DNA of 64,000 bases from JAGVSZ01 sp963747775 (GTDB taxonomy: Bacteria; Pseudomonadota; Gammaproteobacteria; Burkholderiales; SG8-39). Shown piece after piece: positions 51,177 to 59,341 of this stretch. The stretch spans positions 1-64,000 of the forward strand of contig CAVVGT010000018.1 of the NCBI GenBank assembly GCA_963747775.1, read 5' to 3'. How positions within the stretch are numbered: position 1 is the stretch's first letter; the number at the start of each line of letters is the position of its first letter. The translations under genes and the position numbers were made by a program. The notes beneath the pieces are model-generated. The model searched no databases, was not told the origin of the DNA, and was given only the letters and a program-made list of their open reading frames with translations.

Positions 51177-52112
51177 TCAGCCCATGATCGGCGCGAGCGC
51201 CGCGCCGATGCGCTCGAACTGCGCCGGCGTGATCATGCGGCCGAGCACCTCGCTGAAGCGCCCCTGCACGCCCGAGACGATGTACTGCCACCGGTATGCG
51301 GCGAGGAACGTCGCGCGGATCTTCTCGGCCTCGTCGCGGCCGAACGTGCGTCCGCAGATGCGCAGGAAGTAGTCCGCGTCTGCGGCGGACTGAACCTGCA
51401 GGATGCCGTCCACCGCGCCGACGAGCTCGATCAGATCGTTGACGGCCTGGTCGCGCGCCTCGGGCGTGAGCTTCGCGTCCTCGCGCTGCCACTCCAGCTC
51501 GTCCAGGATCGCGTGCTGCGACTCCTCGCGCATGTGGTGCAGGAACACGTCTTTCCACAGGTCGGAGAGGTTCTGGTCCGAGTCGATGCTCTCGCGATAG
51601 TGCGCGAGAACGAAGATCTCGATGTGGCAGGTCAGCGCGAGCACGGCCCAGGTCGACTTGCTGAGCACGGCCGCGGCGACCGCGTTCGGCTCGGGGAGGA
51701 ACGTGTAGCCCTCGGGCATGCCCAGGGCGATCATCTGCTCGATGCGGCGGAACATCTCCTGGTGCTTGATCTCCTCGTCGGTGAAGCGCACCAGCGCCTC
51801 GAGCGCGACCTGGTCGCCGAACCAATGCTCGCGGCTCACCTCGAGGACCTTCGCGGCGATGAAGCGCTCGACCAGGCCGAAGATGTTCGCGTAGCTGCGG
51901 CCCTGGATCTGGCTGATCAGCTGCTTCTCGCGCTCGCTCAGGAACGTCAGGGTCTGGACTTTCGACAGGCCATCGGGCAGGAATTTCTTCGCGAAGTCGA
52001 ACGCACGGCCGCGGATCACATCCTGGTCGATGTCGAAGCGGACGCGCTTGGACGCCTGGACGGATTTCGCGTAGCGCTTGCTGTCGATGGGTTGCTGTAC
52101 GGCTTGTTGCAT
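51177..52112 (-). CDS. Ferritin-like diiron protein
   Basis: 311 residues. Two ExxH motifs fit a diiron four-helix bundle: FTDEEIKHQEMFRRIEQM and MREESQHAILDELEWQRED, with further glutamates in between. Could be an oxidase or oxygenase; substrate unknown. AGGAGA ribosome site before ATG 52112; an upstream open extension is not family-like. Confidence 0.83.
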   Translation of the reverse strand: MQQAVQQPIDSKRYAKSVQASKRVRFDIDQDVIRGRAFDFAKKFLPDGLSKVQTLTFLSEREKQLISQIQGRSYANIFGLVERFIAAKVLEVSREHWFGDQVALEALVRFTDEEIKHQEMFRRIEQMIALGMPEGYTFLPEPNAVAAAVLSKSTWAVLALTCHIEIFVLAHYRESIDSDQNLSDLWKDVFLHHMREESQHAILDELEWQREDAKLTPEARDQAVNDLIELVGAVDGILQVQSAADADYFLRICGRTFGRDEAEKIRATFLAAYRWQYIVSGVQGRFSEVLGRMITPAQFERIGAALAPIMG

Positions 52113-52153
52113 GGCGAGTCTCCTGTTGGGTGGGGTTGGCGCAAGGACCGGCC

Positions 52154-52381
52154 TCACATCCCGACGAGCTGGGGAGCGAGGCCGCGAAGGCGCACCGCGT
52201 CGAGCAGCGCTTGGGCACTGACGACGCGCGGGTCGTAATCCACGAGCAGCAACTGCGGCAACTTGCGGCCGGGCTCGACGCGCGCGACGCCGGCGACCGC
52301 GGTGAGGGTGGCGCGGACGTCGTCGACCTGGTGCTCGTCGAGCCGCGCCGCGAAATGCATCAATACGTTTGCGTGGGTCAT
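52154..52381 (-). CDS. Small HMA-like ferredoxin-fold protein
   Basis: 75 residues. Pattern like heavy-metal-associated domains (FAARLDEHQVDDVRATLTAV, GVARVEPGRKLPQLLLVDYD) but without the CxxC metal motif. ATG 52381 follows GAGGTG. Possibly a partner of the ferritin-like protein downstream. Confidence 0.7.
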   Translation of the reverse strand: MTHANVLMHFAARLDEHQVDDVRATLTAVAGVARVEPGRKLPQLLLVDYDPRVVSAQALLDAVRLRGLAPQLVGM

Positions 52382-52423
52382 GGTGGTGCACCTCATTCGA
52401 TGGCGAGTGCGCGGCGTGACGAC

Positions 52424-52963
52424 TCAGGCGCAGCGGGTCATGTCGAGCTCGATCGCGGCGCGCAGCCCGGCGGCGGGGTCGCGAGCGGCGCGCGGACCAG
52501 GTCCGACCGGATCGAGCAGCCGCAGGGGCGGCGTCGCGTGCTCCGGCATCATCCGGATGTCCCACGGGCGCGGCCGCGAGTGCCGCCGGTAGAGTCGCAG
52601 GACGATTGCCCACATCCGCCGCACCAGCGGGTGGCCGCGGCGCGGCGCGCGCGCGGTGTTCGCGATCGGCGCGGAACGGAATACTTCCGGCTCGCCGCCG
52701 TCGAGCGGCGCGGTAATCGTGATCGTTCCCGCGCGGTACGCCTGCACCAGCGCGACGCCCGCCCGGTCCAGCCGGAAGGACTCTCCGGCCGGGACGAGCA
52801 CGTCGCGCGAGTCGCCCTCCTGGGTGATCCACGCGGTACCCGACTCGACGAACACCAGCGCGCCGTTGCCGTCGCGGATGCCGACGACCTCGTTGCGGGC
52901 GAGTGGCACGCCTTCGGCGACGATGCGCGCGTCGTAGGGCGTGGTCCAGAGCTTGCGGTCCAT
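52424..52963 (-). CDS. DUF2917 protein, paralogue of 48850-49254
   Basis: 179 residues. Same core (LVFVESGTAWITQEGDSRDV, RLDRAGVALVQAY, TITITAPLDG) and the same MWAIVLRLYRRHSRPRPWD tail, plus about 45 extra residues. Lies 11 bp after the OsmC gene, in one operon. Confidence 0.85.
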   Translation of the reverse strand: MDRKLWTTPYDARIVAEGVPLARNEVVGIRDGNGALVFVESGTAWITQEGDSRDVLVPAGESFRLDRAGVALVQAYRAGTITITAPLDGGEPEVFRSAPIANTARAPRRGHPLVRRMWAIVLRLYRRHSRPRPWDIRMMPEHATPPLRLLDPVGPGPRAARDPAAGLRAAIELDMTRCA

Positions 52964-52974
52964 GGTGTTCTCCC

Positions 52975-53538
52975 TCAGGCAGCGAGCGCCAGGGGCGCTT
53001 GCACGTTGTGATGAATGCGGATGTATACGGACATCGCACGGCGCAGGGTCGCGAGCACGATGCAGGTGCTCTCGGCGTCCGCCAGCACCCGCTGCACCGC
53101 TTCGAGGGCGGTGCCGTCGGCGACGTCGAGCCGAACGGTGGTCGACAGAGTCTGGAAGCCGACCGCGATGCCGGGCTCGGTGCCGAAGACGCCGCGCGCG
53201 TCCGTCCAGCCGGTCACTTCGACGCCGAGGGTCGCGATGCGCACGCCGTGACGGGCCGCGGCGAGGCGGATCGCCGAATCCTGCGAGGCCGCGAGCGCGG
53301 CGCACAGCATGTCGGAGGGCGAGGCGCCGCCGCGCGGACCGCCGAGCTCGTGCTCGGCGGTGAACGGGAGCAGATCGGCCGCGTCGGCGCCCACCCACGC
53401 GGTGGCGCGGTGCGGATCGGCCGGGTCGCGATCGACGGTGTGGGCGGCGTGCCGGACGCGCGCCAACTCCGGGACCATGCGATAGAGGTTGCGCAGCCTG
53501 TCCTCGGCGGCGGCAGCTTCCGTTTGCCTGGCGTTCAT
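52975..53538 (-). CDS. OsmC-family protein
   Basis: 187 residues. OsmC pattern: HELGGPRGGASPSDMLCAAL, then VEVTGWTDARGVFG and DAESTCIVLATLRRAM. The two cysteines (C in MLCAAL and STCIVL) are the usual peroxidatic pair, so a hydroperoxide reductase role is likely. AAGGAG precedes ATG 53538. A GTGTAACCG motif lies about 120 bp upstream. Confidence 0.9.
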   Translation of the reverse strand: MNARQTEAAAAEDRLRNLYRMVPELARVRHAAHTVDRDPADPHRATAWVGADAADLLPFTAEHELGGPRGGASPSDMLCAALAASQDSAIRLAAARHGVRIATLGVEVTGWTDARGVFGTEPGIAVGFQTLSTTVRLDVADGTALEAVQRVLADAESTCIVLATLRRAMSVYIRIHHNVQAPLALAA

Positions 53539-53655
53539 GGCGTTCTCCTTGTGTGAGCGATACTGCTTTGCCTGGCCGCGGCGCCCGGTGGCGTGCGGCA
53601 TGGACGGCACTCTAGGCGGCGGCGGTATTCGTCCGATTGCGGTCGCGAAACAGTT

Positions 53656-53673
53656 CGTATCGGTGTGTAACCG
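53656..53673. promoter_or_regulatory. GTGTAACCG motif, copy 1 (upstream of osmC operon)
   Basis: CGTATCGGTGTGTAACCG in the gap before the osmC-led operon. It nearly repeats the copy at 54082, differing by one inserted T and the first base. Candidate site of the OmpR-type regulator encoded at 54163. Confidence 0.55.
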
Positions 53674-53682
53674 CGCGGCGCG

Positions 53683-53922
53683 CTAGCCGAGGCAGCGCGC
53701 CCAGGCGAATCCGCTCGAGCGATAGAACGCATTGACCCGGGCGCCCGCGGTGCGTGCATCGACGCCGTTCGCCAGCGACCCGAACGCCGCCGCGACGCGC
53801 GAGCGAGCGCTTTCGGCTGCGCGGGTGAGGATGCGGCGGCGACGGCGCCGGATGGTGAGGTGCGCGCCGGGCGCGAAGGGGGCGGGAACGGCCCGGGATT
53901 CGATTGCAGTGAAACGATTCAT
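53683..53922 (-). CDS. Small basic protein, unknown
   Basis: 79 residues from ATG 53922, chosen because GGAGG lies seven bases upstream; ATG 53928 is two residues longer. Arginine-rich middle (LTIRRRRRRILTRAAESARS). No family recognised. Divergent from the OmpR-type regulator. Confidence 0.55.
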   Translation of the reverse strand: MNRFTAIESRAVPAPFAPGAHLTIRRRRRRILTRAAESARSRVAAAFGSLANGVDARTAGARVNAFYRSSGFAWARCLG

Positions 53923-54081
53923 GGTCATGCCTCCGTCGATCAGTGGTCGGGACCCGGGAGTCGGCGCGGTAGGCGCGCCGGCTTCCGGCTGCTCGTTCGC
54001 AAGGCTCGTGACAACGGCCGAGAACGTGCTGTGCAGCCTACGGACGGGAGGTATCGCGATGCTTTCCGTTTCGACGCACTT

Positions 54082-54100
54082 GGTATCGGTTGTGTAACCG
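54082..54100. promoter_or_regulatory. GTGTAACCG motif, copy 2 (upstream of response regulator)
   Basis: GGTATCGGTTGTGTAACCG, containing the dyad CGGTT-GTGT-AACCG, 63 bp before the regulator ATG. A perfect -10 hexamer TATAAT follows at 54124-54129 without a clear -35, as for activator-dependent promoters. Confidence 0.6.
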
Positions 54101-54162
54101 GGCGCGTTGCAGGGGCGTATGCCTATAATTTGCGCGCGGGATTCCGGAGGACGTGGAGCGGC

Positions 54163-54885
54163 ATGACCAGCGGGCGCGTATTGATCGTCGACGATGACCG
54201 CGAGGTGCGCGAGATGCTCGCGGAGTACCTCGCGTCGCACGGATTCGAGGCCGAGACCGCGGGCAGCGGCGCCGAGATGCGCGCGGCGCTCGCTCGCGGC
54301 GCGCCGGACGTCGTGCTGCTCGACGTGCGCCTGCCGGGCGAGGACGGTCTCACGCTCGCGCGCTTCCTGCGCGAGCGCTATGACCTCGGGATCGTCATGG
54401 TCACCGCGGCGGGTGAGGTGGTCGACCGCATCGTGGGGCTCGAGATGGGCGCCGACGACTACATCGCCAAGCCGTTTGACCTGCGCGAGCTCCTCGCCCG
54501 GGTGAAGAGCGTGGTGCGCCGCGTCCAGGCGGCGCCGCGCGCTGCGGCGCCGGCGTCGGCGCCGGCCGCGGCGCCGCAGCGGGTCCCGGTCGGGCGGTGC
54601 CAGCTCGACCTCCGATCGCGCCAGCTCTTCGGGCAGGACGGGGCCGAGGTCCCGATCACCGCGATGGAGTTCGACCTCCTGAAAGCGTTCGTCGACCACC
54701 CGAACCAGGTGCTGTCGCGCGACCGCCTGCTCACGCTCACCCGCAACCGCGAGTGGGAGCCCTTCGACCGCTCGATCGACATCCGCATCACCCGCGTGCG
54801 GCGCAAGATCGAAGAGGACCCCGACAACCCGCGCGCGATCCGGACCGTCCGCGGCGCCGGCTACATGTTCGTGCCGCCGGTCTGA
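54163..54885 (+). CDS. OmpR/PhoB-family response regulator
   Basis: 240 residues. Receiver with VLIVDDDREVREML, phospho-acceptor Asp in VVLLDVRLPGEDG, and Lys in ADDYIAKPFDLREL. Alanine/proline-rich linker, then winged helix (PITAMEFDLLKAFVDHPNQV, RSIDIRITRVRRKIEEDP). It lies 88 bp before the multi-PAS kinase and is its probable partner. Confidence 0.95.
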   Translation: MTSGRVLIVDDDREVREMLAEYLASHGFEAETAGSGAEMRAALARGAPDVVLLDVRLPGEDGLTLARFLRERYDLGIVMVTAAGEVVDRIVGLEMGADDYIAKPFDLRELLARVKSVVRRVQAAPRAAAPASAPAAAPQRVPVGRCQLDLRSRQLFGQDGAEVPITAMEFDLLKAFVDHPNQVLSRDRLLTLTRNREWEPFDRSIDIRITRVRRKIEEDPDNPRAIRTVRGAGYMFVPPV

Positions 54886-54890
54886 ACCGG

Positions 54891-54906
54891 CGCGGTTTGT
54901 AACCGG
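54891..54906. promoter_or_regulatory. GTTTGTAACCG motif, copy 3 (upstream of hybrid kinase)
   Basis: CGCGGTTTGTAACCGG, holding the dyad GGTT-TGT-AACC, about 70 bp before the hybrid kinase ATG. It is followed by CGTTTCAATCGTTTCCGG, a short direct repeat. Confidence 0.55.
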
Positions 54907-54973
54907 AGCGTTTCAATCGTTTCCGGCGGGTAATCGGGCCCGCCCGGCTGCGGATCGTCGCTAGACTCCCCAC

Positions 54974-57900
54974 ATGAGCGCCAAAGAACCCCGGCCGCAG
55001 CCCACCCTCGAACCCGCGCCGCTCGAGGCCAAGCCCACGCTGCAGCAGCTCCTCGACAACAGCACGACCGTCCGCGTGTTCGCGAAGGACCTCGAGGGGC
55101 GGTATCTCTTCGTCAATCGGGCATTCGAGCAGCACGTCGGGCGGCCGGCCGCGGAGATCGTCGGTCTGACGCCGGGCGACATCGCCCCTGCGGAGATCGC
55201 CGCGGGGCTGCGTGCGAACGACCGCCGCGTGATCGAGACCGGCACGCCGCTCGAGATCGAGGAGACGAACGTCATTCGCGGCGAGCGGCGCACCCTGCTC
55301 GCGAACAAGTTCCCGCTCCTCGGCGCCGACGGAAGGCCCTACGCCGTCTGCGGCATCTCGGTCGACATCACCGAGCGCAAGCGCAACGAGGAGGCGCTGC
55401 GGCGCGCGGCGCTGGCGGTGTCCACCGCCGCCGGCCCGGAGGTGTTCGACACGCTCGTGCGCCAGCTCGCCGAGATCCTGGGCGTCGGCGCGGCGATGAT
55501 CACCGTCTTCTTCGACGCCCGACGCACGCACATGCGCTCGGTGGCAGCCTGCCTGGATGGCCGGCCCCTCGAACCGTTCGAGTACAAGGTCGCCGCGTCG
55601 CCGTGCGCCGGCATGGTCGGACAGGAGTTCCGCTACGTGCGCGACGGCGTGCGCCCCGAGTTCGCGGCGCGGTCGCTCTTCGCCAGGCTCGAGTTCGACA
55701 GCTACGCGGCCTATACCCTGACCGCGTCCACGGGCGAGCAGCTCGGGCTGATCGTGGTGATGGACCGCCGGCCGCTCGTCGATCGGGCGCTCACCGAGGC
55801 CATGTTGAAGATCTTCGCGGTGCGCGCCGCCGCCGAGCTCGAGCGCGCGCGCGCCGACGAGGCGCTGCGGGCCTCCGAGGCGAGCTACCGCGCGATCTTC
55901 GAGGCGAACGAGGACGCGATCTTCGTGCACGACTGGGACACCGGCCGCATCCTCGACGTGAGCCCGAAGGCGGCCGAGCTCTACGGGCACTCGCGCGAGG
56001 CGCTGCGGAACCTCGGGGTCGGGGACGTGAGCGCCAACGTCCCGCCGTACACCGAGCAGGACGCGATGCGCCTAATCCAGCAGGCGAAGCTCCGCGCCGC
56101 GCCGGTGCGCTTCGAGTGGCACGCGCGCCACAAGGATGGGCACCTGATGTGGCACGAGGTGACGCTCAAGCGCGCGACGATCGCGGGCGAGCCGCGCATC
56201 CTCGCCTTCACGCGCGACGTCACCGAGCGCAAGCGCGCCGAGGAGGCGATGCGCGCGAGCGAGGAGCAGTACCGCGCGATCTTCAACGCGTCGGCGGACG
56301 CCCTCACGCTGCGCGACGCGGATTTCCGGGTCGTTGACGTGAATCCCGCGCTGCTCGCGATGACCGGCTTCACGCGCGAGGAGGTGATCGGCTCCACGCG
56401 GATGCTGTTCACGCCGCCGGAGGAGCAGGACGCGGCGCGGACGCTGTTCGAGCGCGAGCTCTGCGGCGACGCCACGCAGTACGAGATGGAGGCGGTGCGC
56501 AAGGACGGCACGCGCTTCGCGGTCGAGGTGCGCGGCGTGCCGCTGCAGTATCGCGGCCGGCCGCACGTGTTCGTGATCGCCCGCGACATCACCGAGCGCA
56601 AGCGCGCCGAGGAGGCGGTGCGCGCCAGCGAGGAGCAGTACCGGGCGGTCTTCAATGCCTCGGCCGACGCCCTGGTGCTGTGGAACTCCGAACTGCGGCG
56701 GATCGACGTCAATCCGGCCTACGAGCAGCTCTACGGCTACTCGCGCGAGGAGGTGCTGGACAGCGACTATCCCGCCCACTTGCCGGTCGAGTACGTCGAG
56801 CGACGGCGGGATCTCGTCCGGCGCACTCTCGCGGGCGAACCGTGCCAGGTCGAGCTGGAGGCGCTGCGCAAGAACGGCGAGCGGTTCCAGATCGAAGTGC
56901 GCACGATCCCCATCCAGCACCGCGGCGAGCCGCACGTGCTCGCGATCGTGCGCGACATCACCGAGCGCAAGCGCGCCGAGGAGGCGCTGAAGTCGAGCGA
57001 GGAGCAGTACCGGGCGATCTTCAACGCCTCGGTCGACGGCCTGCTGCTGTGGGACGCGGACCACCGCATCGTGGACGCGAACGAGGCGTTCCTGTCGCTG
57101 CATGGCTATCGCCGCGAGGAGCTGATCGGGGCACCCCGGCCGGTGTTCATCCCGCCCGAGCTGGAACGCGAGTGCGCGGTGCTGCTGCCGAAGGTCCTTG
57201 CCGGCACGCCCTGCCGGCTCGAGGCGCGCACCCGGCGCAAGGACGGCACGACGTTCGACGTCGAGATCCACGGCGTGCCGATGCAGTACCAGGGGCGGCC
57301 GCATGTGCTCATCATCGTACGCGACATCACCGAGGCGAAACGCGCGGAGGAACGGCTGCGCGCGAGCGAGCACCGCTATCGCCTCCTCTTCGAGATGGAG
57401 TCCGACGCGATCCTGGTGGTCGACGCGGAGACGCTCCGGCTGCTCGACGCGAATCGCGCGGCCGAGTCGCTCTGGGGATACGCCCGCGCCGAATTGCTCG
57501 CGATGACCGCGGCGGACCTCTCGGCCGACCCCGAGCAGACCCGCAGCTCGATCCAGTCGCCCGAGGGCCGGGTGCACATCCCGCTGCGCTACCACCGCCG
57601 GCGGGACGGCACCGTCTTCCCCATCGAGATCACCTCGAACCGTCTGTGGCTCGACGGGCGCAAGATCGTGATCTCGACGATCCGCGACATCACCGAGCGC
57701 AAGCGCGCCGAGGACGCGCTGCGCGTGAGCGAGGAGCAGTACCGCGCGATCTTCGACGCCTCGGCCGACGCGCTGGTGCTGCGCGATGCGGATTTCCGCA
57801 TCGTCGACGTCAACCCGGCCTACGAGTCGATGAGCGGCTACCGGCGCGAGGAGGTAATCGGCGCCGACCGCGTCATCGCCAATCCGCCGGAGGTCGACGG

Positions 57901-59275
57901 AATGGTGAAGGCGCTGCATGCGCAAGCGCTCACCGGCGCGCCGATCCAGCTCGAGACCGTCATGGTGACGAAGGGCGGCCGCTCCGCCGAGATCGAGCTC
58001 CGCGGCGTCCCGATTCGGCATCGGGGACAGCCGCACGTGCTATACATCGGGCGCGACATCACCGCGCGCAAGCGCGCCGAAGCCGAGCGCCTGGCGCTTG
58101 AGGCGCAGCTTCGCCAGGCGCAGAAGATGGAGGCCATCGGCCAGCTGACCGGCGGCATCGCGCACGACTTCAACAACATCCTCACGAGCATCATCGGCTA
58201 CGTGACGCTGGCCGCCGAGCGCGAAGCCGCGGCCGCCGACCCGAAGGTCGCTGGGTATCTCGACCAGGCGACGCGCTCGTGCCGGCGCGCGCGCGACCTG
58301 ATCCAGCAGATGCTCACCTTCAGCCGTGGCCAGCGGGGCGAGCGCCGCCCGGTGGACCTGCGCCGGCTGGTGGCGGAATCGGCGCGGCTCCTGCACTCGT
58401 CGATGCCGGCAACCCTCGACCTCGAGCTGTCGACCGGCGGGGACGTGCCGCCGGTATCGATCGACCGGGTGCAAGCCGAGCAGGTGCTGCTCAACCTGTG
58501 CATCAACGCACGCGACGCGCTCGAGGGCCAGGGCAAGGTGCGCATCGATGTGCGGCGCGCGAACCACGCGGCCGTCTGCGCGAGCTGCCGCAGCGCGATC
58601 GACGGCGAGTTCGTCGAGCTCGCCGTGAGCGACGACGGGCCGGGCATCGCGCCGGCGCTGGCGGAGCGGATCTTCGAGCCGTTCTTCAGCACCAAGGAGG
58701 TCGGCAAGGGCAGCGGCATGGGCCTCGCGATGGTGCACGGCATCGTGCACGACCATGGCGGGCACCTCGTCCTCGACACGCGGCCGGGCGCGGGTGCGAC
58801 CTTCCGCGTGCTCTTGCCGGTGCTGCACGCGGACGGCGCGGACGCGGAGCACGAGACGCTGACCGGGTTCGCGCCGCCCGCGCGCCAGCGCGGCCTGCGC
58901 GGGCGCGTGCTCCTGGTGGACGACGAGGAGATGGTGCGCGGGTTCATGCGCGAGCTGCTCGAGGGGTGGGGCCTCCAGGTCGAGGTGGCCCGCGACGGCG
59001 CCGAGGCGCGTGCGCTGTTCGAGCGCGCGCCGGAGCGCTACGACGTGGTGATTACCGACCAGACGATGCCGCGGCAGACCGGCGTGGAACTTGCGCGCGG
59101 GCTGCTCGCGCGCCGGGCCGGGCTGCCGATCGTCCTCTACAGCGGCTACGCGGACGCGCTCACCGAGAGCCAGGTCCAGGACGCCGGGATCCGCGCGCTT
59201 GTCCGCAAGCCGATCGAGCCGGCGGCGCTGCGGACGCTGCTCGAGACACTGCTGCCGGGCGCCGCGACGGCGTAG
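54974..59275 (+). CDS. Soluble hybrid histidine kinase with seven PAS domains, GAF and receiver
   Basis: 1433 residues without membrane segments. Order: PAS1 (about 25-135), GAF (about 150-290), PAS2-PAS7 (about 297-1035), HisKA with His1064 (GGIAHDFNNILTS), ATPase domain (NLCINARDALEG, DDGPGIAP, GSGMGLAM) and receiver with Asp1362 (VVITDQTMP). Each PAS ends in a near-identical linker (DITERKRAEE). Redox or ligand sensing is likely. The phosphate probably passes to the regulator at 54163. Confidence 0.95.
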   Translation: MSAKEPRPQPTLEPAPLEAKPTLQQLLDNSTTVRVFAKDLEGRYLFVNRAFEQHVGRPAAEIVGLTPGDIAPAEIAAGLRANDRRVIETGTPLEIEETNVIRGERRTLLANKFPLLGADGRPYAVCGISVDITERKRNEEALRRAALAVSTAAGPEVFDTLVRQLAEILGVGAAMITVFFDARRTHMRSVAACLDGRPLEPFEYKVAASPCAGMVGQEFRYVRDGVRPEFAARSLFARLEFDSYAAYTLTASTGEQLGLIVVMDRRPLVDRALTEAMLKIFAVRAAAELERARADEALRASEASYRAIFEANEDAIFVHDWDTGRILDVSPKAAELYGHSREALRNLGVGDVSANVPPYTEQDAMRLIQQAKLRAAPVRFEWHARHKDGHLMWHEVTLKRATIAGEPRILAFTRDVTERKRAEEAMRASEEQYRAIFNASADALTLRDADFRVVDVNPALLAMTGFTREEVIGSTRMLFTPPEEQDAARTLFERELCGDATQYEMEAVRKDGTRFAVEVRGVPLQYRGRPHVFVIARDITERKRAEEAVRASEEQYRAVFNASADALVLWNSELRRIDVNPAYEQLYGYSREEVLDSDYPAHLPVEYVERRRDLVRRTLAGEPCQVELEALRKNGERFQIEVRTIPIQHRGEPHVLAIVRDITERKRAEEALKSSEEQYRAIFNASVDGLLLWDADHRIVDANEAFLSLHGYRREELIGAPRPVFIPPELERECAVLLPKVLAGTPCRLEARTRRKDGTTFDVEIHGVPMQYQGRPHVLIIVRDITEAKRAEERLRASEHRYRLLFEMESDAILVVDAETLRLLDANRAAESLWGYARAELLAMTAADLSADPEQTRSSIQSPEGRVHIPLRYHRRRDGTVFPIEITSNRLWLDGRKIVISTIRDITERKRAEDALRVSEEQYRAIFDASADALVLRDADFRIVDVNPAYESMSGYRREEVIGADRVIANPPEVDGMVKALHAQALTGAPIQLETVMVTKGGRSAEIELRGVPIRHRGQPHVLYIGRDITARKRAEAERLALEAQLRQAQKMEAIGQLTGGIAHDFNNILTSIIGYVTLAAEREAAAADPKVAGYLDQATRSCRRARDLIQQMLTFSRGQRGERRPVDLRRLVAESARLLHSSMPATLDLELSTGGDVPPVSIDRVQAEQVLLNLCINARDALEGQGKVRIDVRRANHAAVCASCRSAIDGEFVELAVSDDGPGIAPALAERIFEPFFSTKEVGKGSGMGLAMVHGIVHDHGGHLVLDTRPGAGATFRVLLPVLHADGADAEHETLTGFAPPARQRGLRGRVLLVDDEEMVRGFMRELLEGWGLQVEVARDGAEARALFERAPERYDVVITDQTMPRQTGVELARGLLARRAGLPIVLYSGYADALTESQVQDAGIRALVRKPIEPAALRTLLETLLPGAATA
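55861..58080 (+). repeat. Tandem PAS-coding repeats within the hybrid kinase gene
   Basis: Six PAS units of about 370 bp. Unit openings are similar (EEQYRAIFNASADAL in several) and the linker DNA GACATCACCGAGCGCAAGCG recurs nearly unchanged around 56220, 56585, 56955 and 57685. This points to recent internal duplication. Confidence 0.85.
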
Positions 59276-59288
59276 GCGGAGTGGGGAA

Positions 59289-59321
59289 GCGAAACGCCCC
59301 GCGCGCGGCGGGGCGTTTCGC
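59289..59321. terminator. Hairpin between convergent hybrid kinase and nrdJ genes
   Basis: A perfect 14-bp stem (GCGAAACGCCCCGC with its reverse complement) around a 5-base loop, between two gene ends. It can act on both strands, with A/T triplets in the arms but no long T-run. Confidence 0.75.
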
Positions 59322-59341
59322 AGGGGTGGGCCGGGCTCTGC

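Noticed and set aside
55861..58080. CRISPR-like repeats
   Set aside because: The repeats are about 370 bp apart, coding and PAS-derived; there are no short spacers.
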